Source of the DNA: Seminavis robusta
Taxonomy: Eukaryota; Bacillariophyta; Bacillariophyceae; Naviculales; Naviculaceae
Length of the DNA stretch: 64,000 nt
Assembly: GCA_903772945.1 (NCBI GenBank)
Contig: CAICTM010000114.1
Span: 52,614 to 116,613, forward strand
Direction of reading: 5' to 3'
This document shows, in pieces, positions 18,729 through 30,097 of this stretch. The notes under the pieces are model-generated. The model saw nothing but the letters and a program-made list of their open reading frames with translations, had not been told where the DNA came from and made no database searches. Positions within the stretch are counted from its first letter, which is position 1. Every line of letters begins with the position of its first letter. The translations under genes were made by a program, and so were the position numbers.

Positions 18729-21308
18729 TCATGATTTGCTTGACTCCTTCTTGCCATCTTTGCTGTCGCGGCCATCTTTGCTGCCGCTGCTATCATCGAG
18801 CGCCTCCATCTCCTTGCACATTTCATCCAGAGTACTGAGAATCTCTGCTTGGGTCTTCGTCAGTTTGTTCAAGCGGTACTGAACACGCTTTATTCTGTGC
18901 CTGACCGGTCTCCTTTTCTTTTTCTTTTCAGCACTGCGGCCGCGTTTCTTCTTGCGCTCCAGCTCACCCGAAGCGAGTGTCTTGGCTACCATGGTAGTCC
19001 TTGGTGATCGTGCTTGAGAGAACTCTGGGACCGGTGATTCCAGGGAGTCCTCCTCGGCAACTGTGACATCTGTGAGGTTGCGACGAGGGTTTTCGCCTGT
19101 CGCGGGGTCCGATTTGGCGGTTTCCGCCGACTTATCACTAGAAGCCGATTTTCCAGTCGCAATCGACCTGTGGCTCTCGTCTGTCATTGATCCCTTCGAC
19201 GTCCTTTGCGATTTCCGTACTAGATTCGGATGAACACCCCTCGAGGGTGCTCCCAGGGGCGGCGGAGTCCCCTGTACAGGATCTCCGATTGGAGCAAAGA
19301 TCCCCTCAAAGAACCCCCTTTTCTTCTTCGGCTTAGCGTAAGGGTTTGGAGGTGGAGTTGCCCTTGCTGATTGCGCCGAAGACACCTTGTTGGGGTCCGT
19401 CGAAGATTTCCAGGGGTCCAACTCGGGTTTTTGTTTGGAGTTCCGCCTGAGAAAAGCAAGCGGCCTAGAGCTTCTCCTGCCCCTGCTGGAGCTGTCGTTT
19501 TCGAGGCCCATCGAACTGTCAAAATTGAATGACGAGTCATAGTTGTACGACGAATCCATTGCCGAATCATAATTTGATGATTGGTTCGCTCGTTCCTCCC
19601 TCTTTTGTCGACGAAGGGCCCTGCGCCGCTCCCGTTCCACCTTGGCTTGTTGCTTGAGTTCAAGTCGAATTTTGGATTCGACGGCAAGGAAGGAATCGCA
19701 AACAACAGCCACCACTAAACTGTACAAGATGAAGCCCGACACAGTCAAGAAGAGGCCAAAGATGTACTTGGCGAACGGATCGACTTCCATGATGTCGCGC
19801 ACAATGTCAGCCCAGCCTTCCAGAGTAACAAACTGGAACAGCGTGAATAGAGATTTATCCAGGCTCCCAAAGTAGTCGTCATCTGTGATCCCCCGTTCGA
19901 AGAAGTCTTTGTAGAGTGTAGTGGACATGACAGCGAAAATGTAGATAAGCAAAGTGAACAGCCCGACAATGGCAGAGATGCGTGGGATCACATGAAAGAC
20001 AGCATATACAAGACTCTTGAGGATTGGGATCCTGACAACCAGCCGGAAAGCCCTAAAGATTCGAACGGATCGAAAGACTTGAACACCATCCATGGCCCAA
20101 CTGAGAAAGACGGTGACAAAGTCGAACAAGAGCCAACCATCATAAAAAAGTTGGTATCCCCAGTAGCCGAATTGCAAGGCCAGTTCGACCGTGAACATGA
20201 TGAGAAATCCCCTATCGACCATATCAAAAACGTGGTTGAGATGCGGGTCCTTATCGATAAAGTCGAAGGTCGCCAGACCCATGCAGATTGAATTGGCGAC
20301 AATAAGGAGCACCATGAGTATTTGGAAGGTGTCGTTGAGGACAACCACTCCACACCAAGCTCGAATCACGACGAGCCAGTCTGGCATGAATCGTTCGAAC
20401 CATTTCAGTTCCTTTGGTCCTGTATCTTCGACTTGTTCATTCTCAGTCAGGTTAACATTCCATGATGCCTGCGAGCTAACACTAGTGTCCATGTCATCCC
20501 GATGGTTCTGTTTGTAGCTGCTATCCATGCCTCGCGGTCGCCGTCGAGAACTTCCTTCCATTGGTGATGATGATCTCCCAGTCCTTTGATGACGTTCATT
20601 GCTGTCCGCGCTTCGGGTGCTGTCGAATTCTGATGCCATAGAGCCCCTTAGGTCGCGACTATCGAAGGACGTTGCGGAACTCGATTGCTTGGATCTAGCA
20701 CGCGAGCCGTCTTCGTCATCATCGCTGAGTCCAGCGGGTCCTCTTAGTTTCTGTTTGGGGCTGTTGGAGTCGTCTCGGAGAGAGTTCATAATCTCATTTC
20801 GGGCTCTTCGCGATACTTGCCAATTCTTGTCCTCTGTTTGTGCCGATGCGGTGTAGTCTGCATCTAATGGTCTTGACGACGACGAAGATGCGCCGCCGGT
20901 TGTGTCGCCTTCGTCCGGGCCACTCCTAGATGACCGTCTTTGCGTGGGTTCTTCTTTGAACTTTACCTTTTTGGTGCTGGGTCCTCCTCGTTGTGCTTTG
21001 GGTCTAGTGATGGGAGAGGAACGGCTATGATTGCTGTTGGATGCCAGGCTATTGGTTTTGCTGGGAGGAAGATTGGTGGGACTGCTAGGGCGACTGCTAT
21101 TGGGTGTTCCGCTCCTCCCAGAGTCTGACATTCCCGATGACCAGTTCGTGGATCGTGATCTGGCAAATTGGAATATTCCATCAACAATGTTGGTAACCTT
21201 GACCCTCATACTGTCAATGCCTTCAACTTCTACTTGTTGTTCTAGCGGTTGCGGCGATGAGCCTTGACGAGAGGCCCTGCCATACATCTCTTGCTGTTGG
21301 TCTGACAT
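18729..21308 (-). CDS. Single-domain voltage-gated cation channel (EukCat-like), copy 2
   Basis: 859 aa from the ATG at 21308; the open frame continues upstream but without another ATG. A disordered S/R-rich N-terminus (about 1-330) precedes one six-TM channel domain. The S4 segment RSVRIFRAFRLVVR starts at R413 and the pore has TLEGW at 495-499, the same filter as the neighbour at 14344. The two share many long stretches (TVELALQFGY, DGVQVFRS versus EGVQVFRS, LFTLFQ-VTLEGW). After S6 comes a basic helix, a disordered region and a C-terminal coiled coil (about 805-840: RIKRVQYRLNKLTKTQAEIL). Likely a plasma-membrane excitability channel; ion selectivity cannot be read from sequence alone. Confidence 0.9.
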   Translation of the reverse strand: MSDQQQEMYGRASRQGSSPQPLEQQVEVEGIDSMRVKVTNIVDGIFQFARSRSTNWSSGMSDSGRSGTPNSSRPSSPTNLPPSKTNSLASNSNHSRSSPITRPKAQRGGPSTKKVKFKEEPTQRRSSRSGPDEGDTTGGASSSSSRPLDADYTASAQTEDKNWQVSRRARNEIMNSLRDDSNSPKQKLRGPAGLSDDDEDGSRARSKQSSSATSFDSRDLRGSMASEFDSTRSADSNERHQRTGRSSSPMEGSSRRRPRGMDSSYKQNHRDDMDTSVSSQASWNVNLTENEQVEDTGPKELKWFERFMPDWLVVIRAWCGVVVLNDTFQILMVLLIVANSICMGLATFDFIDKDPHLNHVFDMVDRGFLIMFTVELALQFGYWGYQLFYDGWLLFDFVTVFLSWAMDGVQVFRSVRIFRAFRLVVRIPILKSLVYAVFHVIPRISAIVGLFTLLIYIFAVMSTTLYKDFFERGITDDDYFGSLDKSLFTLFQFVTLEGWADIVRDIMEVDPFAKYIFGLFLTVSGFILYSLVVAVVCDSFLAVESKIRLELKQQAKVERERRRALRRQKREERANQSSNYDSAMDSSYNYDSSFNFDSSMGLENDSSSRGRRSSRPLAFLRRNSKQKPELDPWKSSTDPNKVSSAQSARATPPPNPYAKPKKKRGFFEGIFAPIGDPVQGTPPPLGAPSRGVHPNLVRKSQRTSKGSMTDESHRSIATGKSASSDKSAETAKSDPATGENPRRNLTDVTVAEEDSLESPVPEFSQARSPRTTMVAKTLASGELERKKKRGRSAEKKKKRRPVRHRIKRVQYRLNKLTKTQAEILSTLDEMCKEMEALDDSSGSKDGRDSKDGKKESSKS

Positions 21309-22941
21309 GGTTGTTGCTGTTTTGTCGACCGTGCTAGGAGAATCGACTTGTCCTAAACAATCTTCCGTACAGCAAAAGCCGTCGGTAGTCACCTTGGTTG
21401 TGTCTATTTTGGCTCTCTGCGAAAGAGGGCCAGTGCAGTACTGTTCGATACAGTCCTGTAGGTGGGACCCAAAAAGTTCGGAACAAGGTGGGCTCAGGAC
21501 TGCTCTGGTTGCTTCAGTGATGCTCCCGATCTCTTCAGCCTCTCAACTGGCTTCCCCTGAACGGTTGCCTGGTTGCTTCTATCGAGTAACCAAGCTCACC
21601 GACTAGACGGAAGTCTTCTGACGATTGTTTAGTGCTTTTGTGACGAAAGAGGTCAGGATGTCTGAAGCATGCTTTTCTTCTCGGCGAGGCTACTCTTTCG
21701 GATCAGACAGCCTGAGCTTTGGCTACGACGGAGCAGAGCAGAGTCGAGTCGCGTAATGTGGATTGAGAGATGGAGGAGGAACCAGGAGGAATAGTAACAC
21801 TTCCTGAGAGGACTGCCACTCGTGACTCAGCTGTCGGACAGTCTCTTCTCTTCTCGGATGGGAGGACCTTGCAACTACTGTCGTCGACCTTTCAACAACT
21901 CTGTCTAGCTGACCACTACCACACAACCACACCGACTACTGTAGGGCGTCAACACAAAGACTTGTGCAGCTGATGACTGTCACCGCAAGGTGTTTCTTTC
22001 GTCTGGTGTCGTGGTAAATTCGCTGGCTTGGAACCGACGACGGTGCTCCACAACCCGGACCTGATGAACCACCTAACTTGAGCGACTGCTGCTTGATTGA
22101 GAGAGCGACGATGCGTTCCTATCAATAGCAACAGTTGAGAGCCTCTGTGGGTCAAGGAATCACAGGCAGCAACAAGGGCCTGTTGCCTTTCTTTCTCTTT
22201 TGCGGCTCCGGTTCGTTGATGTCCTTGTTGCGCCGCCGCTGCTGAATGGCAGTCAGTACAATACCGCAGGGGAAATTGAATGTGTGTTGGGGAGTCATTC
22301 TCCTGACGAGCCTGCCGGTCCTCGGATGTTACAGAATTTTCTTAACAACCATCGCCCCTCCTAATCAACGAACATGGCGTGCGTTAACTTTATGTCACAC
22401 AGCGATGAGGCTCTTATTTCTTGATGACGTCAAGTGTGACTACGGTGTCAGTGAAATGTCGTACTTGAACTCTCTGTGACTGAAACGTTTGGGACTGGAT
22501 CCAACTGGGAGGCAGGCAGCAGGCAGAGTCTTGCGTCTTTTCAAGCCTTTCCGAAGGTTCCAGACTGCATTTGGATGAGATGCAGGATGCAGGCAGCCCT
22601 GGTCGATGGAAAGCAACCCATCTGTGAGATGTCATCTGGTACTGGCTAGCGTGTGGATTATCTTCAGCTAGTTTGGTACCTACCAGTTCCTTTTGCAACG
22701 ATTTACGACCATAGGACGCTCACTTTCGTGTGTATCGGTACCCACAGACTGCGATGGACGGTCCAGCATCTCAATAGGGTTTCTACATGTTTAGTTTACA
22801 TCGATTGGCATTGTACCAGTGCCAACCTAATTATTAAAATCCACAGTGAAGTAGACATACATGAATATACAGCCAGTACTCTCCTCACTGCCAGCACGGG
22901 AGTGTGGAAACGGAAAACGCACATCTCTCTCTTGTGGACTC
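21309..22941. other. Intergenic upstream of channel copy 2
   Basis: Contains the promoter of the minus-strand channel (just above 21308) and the 3' region of the minus-strand LRR gene (just below 22942). Open frames here are short and show no domain. Confidence 0.6.
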
Positions 22942-25900
22942 TCAATTCCAAACACAGATCTGAGTTTCAGGATCGCAACAACTCGAGCAACAGTCTTGTT
23001 TGCAGGAAATCAGAGGTGCTCTTTCTTGGCCATCTTCGCCTCCGGTGGAACCAGGTGGCGTGCAGTCCGCCACTAGCTCGGTCAATGTATTGGGACCTTT
23101 CAATTGACATATGGAATCTGGCACTGTGCCCACGAAACTGTTGTCCTGCAGTTGAACATGAACCAAGGACCGCAAACGGCCCAGTTCACTGGGCAGACTG
23201 CCTTGAAAGCGATTGCCATCCAGCATGAGCGTTTGCAAATCACCCAGGCGTCCAATCGCGGGGCTCATGGTGCCAGTAAAGTTACAACCGCTCAGAACGA
23301 GGTGCACGAGATCTCGAAGATTGTAAAGTTCGTCGGGGATAGTCCCTTGTAACTGTGTGTTGGAAAGGACAAGGCCAATGAGATTGGTCAAGAGACCAAA
23401 CTCACTCGGTAAGGATCCTGTGATCAGTTCGTTCGATGATGCATCAAAATATTCAAGCTGCGTCAGAGTGTTAATCTCTGGTAAGCGTCCCTCGAAACGG
23501 TTATTGTTGAGGAGGACTTGTTCTATACGCGAAATAGAAGCACCAAAAAGTGAGCGATAGGATTGGAGGTTCGTCCTGATCAAAGCCTTGGGGCACTTAC
23601 TCAGACTGGACATCAACGATACATCCGACGGAATCTCCCCCGAAAACAAGTTGTGATCAAGCCACAAGTTTTCCAGATTGACCAGGGGAAATGTCGCCAC
23701 TGCAGGCAAAGATCCAGTAAGGGAGTTGTACGCTACGTCGAGCGAAAGCAAATTCGTCAAGACAGCCCACGAAGATGGAACGTCTCCCGTGAAAGAGTTT
23801 CGTTTCATCCGCAAGACACGTAGACCGGACAGTTCTGACAGCTCTGGTGGGAGGCGGCCTCGGAAGCCATTATCACGCAATGATAGGGCTGTCAGATTTC
23901 GCAGCTTGGAGATGTACGCGGGGAAGGTCCCAGACAGATTGTAGCCATCTGCGGTACCACAACATAGAGAGCGATTCGGTCGGACAGGAAAGCAGAAGCT
24001 GCTCGATGAGATGTGCGGAACAAGTACAAAGGCAGCCACGACAAACAAGACGACACTCACTCAAGCTCAGTTCATTCACTTGCGAGGCTTCGCAATAGAC
24101 GCCTGCCCATTCACACTCGTGTTCACCGCTCAACCACCGAATATGCCAGGGAGACTCGTCGTATTCTTCGTCGAATGGTTTGACATACCGATACGAACAA
24201 AAATGATTCTCTCTCCCTCGAGCCGGATTACAAGACACCCATCGACCTTCTTGGCTTGTGTGGAAGTAGAAGTAGGCCATCAGAAACCGCTGCAAAAGAT
24301 TGCCCGATGACGCATTGAGATCCAGGGTGTCTTCCGTAACCAGCCACTGTAACGCCTTGGAGTAGGGACTCAACGAAACGCGTTTCGTTTGGTTCTGGGT
24401 CGGCCTGAGCAACGATTTCGAGATCTCCAATTCCTCGCGAATGCCAAACTCTTGATCCAGCCGTTCTTGTATGGCACGCCCTCGTTCCGTTGCCGGAATA
24501 AAAGTTAAAGCCGCAGCACCATTTGGGAATCCAACGCTTGGGTCATAGGTAACTTTCGTAGACGTACGAACCACCACAACGGCCACAATGACTCCCACAA
24601 ACAATAGAAAGAACAGCAGACCCAACAAAACGAAGTGTCGTTTGCGCAGAGGCAGCTTGAAGAATTTGGTTTCACCATCCTCTGCTGTACGCAGACGATG
24701 GCGTTGGCGTGAAGGGTCCGATGTGTCTACAGGATCTGCGGTAGCAATGTTTGTCGTATCGGTAGGTTGTACTGGATGCGCCTGAACCAACCCCCGATGC
24801 GAGGGCTCTGGCCGAGTGTCTCCCGTCATCGTTTGGGGTGGCTCCTGCGGAGCAACAGCAGCAGTTGGGGGTGGATTTTGACTGCTGCTCATGAGTGACG
24901 AGGCTGTGGTTATACTCATGCCGCTGGAAAGTGTGTGACTTCGATTGGCAGCCGCAGAAGATGACATGGAAGTGGACGCTGACATGGCGGGAGCACCCAT
25001 ACGGAAAATACCGGATGACGCCGAAGCCGATGATGAAGATGATGGTACGGACATTTCTGGCAGACTGTCGTGTTGTGGTGATGTTGCAATGTCTCCTGCT
25101 CCATAAGGGAGAGGAGAAACTCGGGCAGATGGACCACCTGCGAACGTGTGCCGTCGCGTGAGAGCTGGTACATCGACGACAGGTGGCAAAGCCTCTTCCT
25201 GTTGTTGTGCGGATTGCGACGCCATGCCAATGGAGGAAACGTCGGACACGGTTGTCGCGTTGGATGTGTGTCGCAGCAGACTGGTGGCACTCGCAGCATC
25301 CGTCCCGGGCAACGAATCGGCTCTGGATCGTGCCCGACGAATGGCCACTTGTCCGGGTGCCTGATGGTACGCTCCGGGTCGCACAAATGTAGCTCTTCGT
25401 CGCGCCACATTATAGGGATCTTCTTGTGAAGAGGATCGATTCAGTGCATCCAATTCCTCCAAAATGGATTGTTCTTGTACGACTGGCAAGGCACCGATTC
25501 CCTGCAATAAACGATGTGGATCAAATGCTGCTGCTGCTGCTGTACTATTACCACCACTTGTTCCGGCCAATTTTTCTTCAAGCTCTCGTTGTTGCGTACT
25601 AAAGGAATCGCTGTTGTCGTCTTGCTTGTGTCGTTCGGGTGGCAAAGCCGCCGCTGACATTGCTACGCCTCGTTTGGCCAATACCATATCCTCTAATTCC
25701 TGCAACGATTCTCCAACGTCCTCCTCCTCATCGGCAGCTCGTGCCACGGGTGGCGGTGGAATAAATTCGCTGGCAGCCTTGAGTTTGGCATCTTCGTCCG
25801 CCTGAAAGGTGGCCGCCGCAATCGTGTCTTGCAAACTACTACTATTATTGAGGTCGTCGTGTAGATGTTGTTGTTGTTGCTGCTGAAGACTGTGCACGGT

Positions 25901-26878
25901 AACAGACGACGATCCACTGGAATGTCCTTCGGATGCTGCCAGTAACGAACGAGCATGTTCGTAATGAAACGCGTGATTGGCCATGGTCGTGCTGAGAGTT
26001 GTTAACGAGGAGGACGTTGTGGTGCGTGCCCTCAGCTCTGTAGTGGGCAAGGCCACCAAGGAATGATTGGTGCTGTTATTGTCGTCATAGTTGTTGTGAA
26101 CATTGAGAAGAAACTCCTCGTCATGCGATGGATCAATCATGTTGGATGTTGGCATGGCGTTGGTAAGGCCCGACACGGCATTCTCGAGTGTCGTTGGAGC
26201 TGGCAGCACTTGGGAGGGTATCGAGACAACCGAAGCGGCATAGCCAATGGTGGATCCATCGTAGGTCGCGTCTTCCGAATTGACGGCACCTCTTGGAGCG
26301 GCGGATGAATTTCGAGACGACGCCGTGACAGTGGGAAAACTGAATGTGGAAGTGGTTGTGGTGGTATTGGTATTATTCCAGGCACTACTACTGTTGTTGC
26401 CAGATCCATCGGAGGAGGAGGCAGCGGATGATCCAGCAGCATTATTTGTTGGATGGCTGGGGTTGCTCGAGTTGGAATACTGCAAACTGGTAGTGCTTCT
26501 TCTCTGTTGATGCTGAAGTTGCCTATGGGCTGCAGGTCCAATGGATGGCGTGGACATGGACTCTGACAAGCTGTAAGCATCATGTACATGAGCTAAAAAG
26601 AGCGCATTCTGGTCCAGAGCCAAGGAAGTGTCTGACTCTATGGTAGCACCATCCAGTCCACTGGATGTGGTACTGTAGCCTGCTAATGATCTGGAGCTCG
26701 TCGTTCCTGCTGAAAAAGACGCAGCAGAGGAACTCGATACAGACGCAGTATTGTGGGTGGATTGTCTTGCTGTTGGAACTGAGTTCTCCCCAAGAGGAAG
26801 AGGTCCCCAGGATTCCAATTCTTCTTGGGGACCAACTCCATCGATTCCAGCTGATACTGATGATGCCACGCTCGCCAT
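22942..26878 (-). CDS. Transmembrane leucine-rich-repeat protein, diatom type (2 exons)
   Basis: Exon 1 is 26878-24061 and exon 2 is 23948-22942, joined by a 112-nt GT-AG intron placed so that the LRR cap ELSL joins NGYNLSGTFP in frame, giving 1274 aa. Residues 1-740 are disordered (S, T, Q and A rich). A TM helix spans about 747-770. The extracellular part starts with a conserved head (SKSLL...YSKALQWLV...RFLMAYFYF) and the LRR N-cap CEWAGVYC. About ten repeats of the plant-like LxxLxxLxLxxNxFxGxIP type follow. A Cys-rich end (CKQDCCSSCCDPETQIC) closes the protein. No kinase domain is present. It is probably a cell-surface recognition or adhesion protein; the ligand is unknown. Confidence 0.9.
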
Positions 26879-27011
26879 CTTGCTCTTCAAGTTAGTTGTT
26901 GACTGAGGTTTACTGCTAGACTAGTAGCCAGCTCTGGAAACCTCCTCTTTGCCTTTCTCTCGCTCTATTGATCCGCCGTTGCTTCTGGGAAACTCAATTC
27001 CGCAAAAACGA

Positions 27012-27025
27012 AAACCCTAACCCTA
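27012..27025 (-). promoter_or_regulatory. Telo-box-like element
   Basis: AAACCCTAACCCTA, about 135 bp upstream of the LRR gene's start on the opposite strand. Similar telo-boxes occur in plant promoters; a function here is inference. Confidence 0.3.
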
Positions 27026-28501
27026 CTGCGCGAACAAGGGTATTTCGGGTGGGGTGCTTGGGAAAGTCAACAACAATGAGCCAAGTACTGTTCTTCAAAG
27101 CCACATCGCTCCCTTCAAGTCCTTCAAGGTCGTTGAATAGCAAACGCTAGCTAGGACGTGTACTGAGTCGAGTGTGCGACGAGGGACGTCTGCGCTGGTT
27201 GCTTCGAAAATAATTGGTCTGGTTCCTCTGGTTTCAATCTTCTGGTGGCTAAGCGCACTCTTGAGGTAGGGACCCGTAGGAGTGCTTCCAAGCTCTGCAG
27301 TGTCCGCGAGGCACTTTTGCTATGGACCTATCCAGTTTGCTGGCTAGCTAGTAGAGTAGACTTGTGATGGTCTCTTGCTTGATTGTCGACAGAGGGGAAG
27401 GTGCGCTGTTTGCCGTTGCTTTGTGTTCCTTGTGATTGTTGCTGCGGCGCTGCCATTGTGCTAGCGTAGCTGGGTCTTGCCAAACACTGGACGCCTGGCA
27501 CCTGTCGTGGTGAAACTTTGAAGCAGGAATTTATTCATGAACAGGCCATCACTATAAGTCTACTTTACTGTACATTTTCTCAATGACCTTTTACAAAGAC
27601 TCTGGGGCACACAGCAGGGTAGCACATGTTACTTATTAACCGAGCCATTGGTATTTTGGGTTAAGGATACACGTACAAAAACAAAACTAATGTTTGTGAT
27701 TTCAAAACACCACATGGCATGATTTTAATAATAATAATAATAACTGAACCATTTACGAGCTTATGGACTACTCTAATGCTTCGTCTTTTAATAAAAGTTG
27801 CTTGTCGTCTCGAGGAGACTTTGACAACACCCTCTTTATGCATGATGTAAAAAAGGTTGGTTGAGGAGTTGCTCCTGTATCTGGGCTATGCATTGGCTCA
27901 AGTTTTGGGATGCGGCGATTCGAGCTTTCGGCCAACTTGGCTGAAGGTGATAGACTACAGTGTAGCTAGTCTAGGAGTTGTTTGTTACTGCGTACATGAT
28001 CCAGGTGTTGAACCTGCTTGCATTTAGTTCAGGTGTGAAACTGTTCCTGGCTTCATCATCCAATCGAATCAGCTCAAAAGTAGTCACACCCTCTCGGGAG
28101 GCTAGTGTGGCCGGTGAGCAGACTTGAATGTGGGAAACGCCTGGGCCTCGGCTTATGGTGGTCCTCAAGCACTTCTTGTCTGCGTCCGTGAATTAATAAT
28201 AGACGTCTATTTTGTTACTTTTTTATCTGCTCAAAAGTAGCCACCACCATCCAATGCAGTGGCTGCCACCGACCCAGCCAACACCAGTGTGAGCCTGCTG
28301 CCTTTGTTGCTCAACAGCTTGTACTTTTTGAAAAGCTTGGACAGCAGGACATGAAGGAAAAGGTTGGCCTGGCTTTCTAGCTCAGGCGCTGGCTAGCTAC
28401 GGTAGCCAGCTAATAGCGCTGTGCGTCAAGATGTCGCTCCTTCAGCTGCTTCTCCCGCATCTCAAAGGAAGAACTCTTTTCCGCCGCAAGTGTGGCGGAG
28501 G

Positions 28502-28564
28502 CATTGCATCCTGTGACGTCCTGTCGTCTGTCATCCATTGCATCCTGTCCTGTCGTCTGTCATC
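28502..28564 (+). repeat. Imperfect tandem repeat (34 + 29 bp)
   Basis: Two copies beginning CATTGCATCCTGT and ending CCTGTCGTCTGTCATC, at 28502-28535 and 28536-28564. The second lacks five bases (GACGT) of the first. Confidence 0.9.
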
Positions 28565-28875
28565 CGTGCCGTGCCGTCCATACCGGCCACTGACAACGTG
28601 ACCTTTACAGCACTTCACACACATAATAGCCACATGGGCCGTGCCCACCATCACAGGGCCTCCAACCGCATGTATGTAACTAAAGCTGCGATAGTCGTCT
28701 GAACATTTGAGCTCACCGCGACACGGACAACCTGCAACACGACAGGAGTTAGCTTCTCATGAGTCGAGTCAGTCTGCGCAAAGCGGGAGTGCCATTAAAG
28801 CCGTAATATTTACCAGGATTGGGCTATTGTCTTTCATCACCGAACTCTAAATAAAAGACTTAAGAACATCACCCT

Positions 28876-28895
28876 GAGTCGAGTCGAGTCGAGTC
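28876..28895 (+). repeat. (GAGTC)4 pentanucleotide repeat
   Basis: Four perfect GAGTC units in intergenic DNA. Confidence 0.95.
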
Positions 28896-30097
28896 ACGGT
28901 GACTTGTTGTCACCAGTTCAACTTCCCCATGCAATAATTGGATCTTGACTGGTTTACCCCAGGTTCGCATGAAGGGATATGCAACACCGACTGGGCAGCT
29001 TTAAAATTGTGGACTAGTGACAGGTTCTCCCCAGATCTCGAAACGTCGCGAGGCTTTAATCGAATTTAGTCGCTGGAAAAAGATGCCGTTGGTGAACATT
29101 GAAAAGAGTTGCGGGATAGCCATGGAAAAGTTGCTTCCGTGTAAGGTCTTCTCTGAGTGCGTGCTGATGACAACCGGTGGGTGTAGTCTACCGATAGCTA
29201 TATTTTGTCGAGCTAGCAGCTACCACCTGGTACCTGGTACCGATAGCTACTACTGACCAGTAGTAGCTAACTAGCCGATACCCACCGTACCAGGAGCCAG
29301 GAGTAGACTAGAACCCTCGTGACAAACCATGGCCACTCAGACCAGGCTTCTAGCTAGTAGGGGTGGAGCTGACTACTTCTGGACTTGTTCCTGCCCTTAT
29401 CTCCAGAATCAAAACCTTTAGAAATCTGGACCAAAGAATGCAAGAGATTGCCCAAAGCCTGGATGTATCATGCCTCTGGGCCAACACCAGCTACCAGTAC
29501 CTGTATGATACAGTAGACTACCTGGAACACAACAAGGACGTCCCAGATACAGTAGACCAACTCCTACTCCCTCGCTTGAAACACTCCTGGACAAAAAGGT
29601 GAATATAATCATCATAAGATTTTCGGCCACTGGGATTAGGATATTTCCCGCATCTACTAATCTACTTAAGCCGTCACCAAAGGGCACACGCCAACAAAAG
29701 GCAACCTTGCACAACCGCTTGATGCGAGTGAACCTCCAATCAATCGATCCTGCATTACAGTTCGTACCATTGAGACCCTCTTTGACTTTTAAACTAGACT
29801 AGCTAGATAATAAGTTAGTTGTCGTCTCAATTGTTACGTTGGTTGGTTCCTCCCAAGTCCCAAGCCATCCATCCACACATCGACCATCTATCTTGAATTG
29901 GTTAGTCTATTTGATCATCAGTTCAGGTTCCACCCACATCATCCCAAAAAGGAGGCCCAAAGGAAGCAGGCGTTTGTGCTGTTGACCATCCATCCACCAT
30001 ACACAAGGTCACGTTCCGAACACAAAATAGTGCTTGAGAAATCTTGGACGACTCAGTAGATTAGATCGAAAAGAGAAAGAGAAAGCAAGAGAGCAAG

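Larger units (their letters stand above)
26879..30097. other. Large intergenic region between divergent genes
   Basis: No supported gene in 3.2 kb. It holds a CCCTAA double unit at 27012-27025 about 135 bp upstream of the LRR gene start, an AAT repeat near 27726-27743, an imperfect tandem repeat at 28502-28564, a (GAGTC)4 run at 28876-28895, and nested GGTACC/CTAG palindromes around 29200-29290. The purine-rich tract at about 30060-30096 leads into the ATG at 30098. Confidence 0.6.

Noticed and set aside
27012-27025. CCCTAA repeat as an internal telomere
   Set aside because: Only two units; too short to be a telomeric tract.
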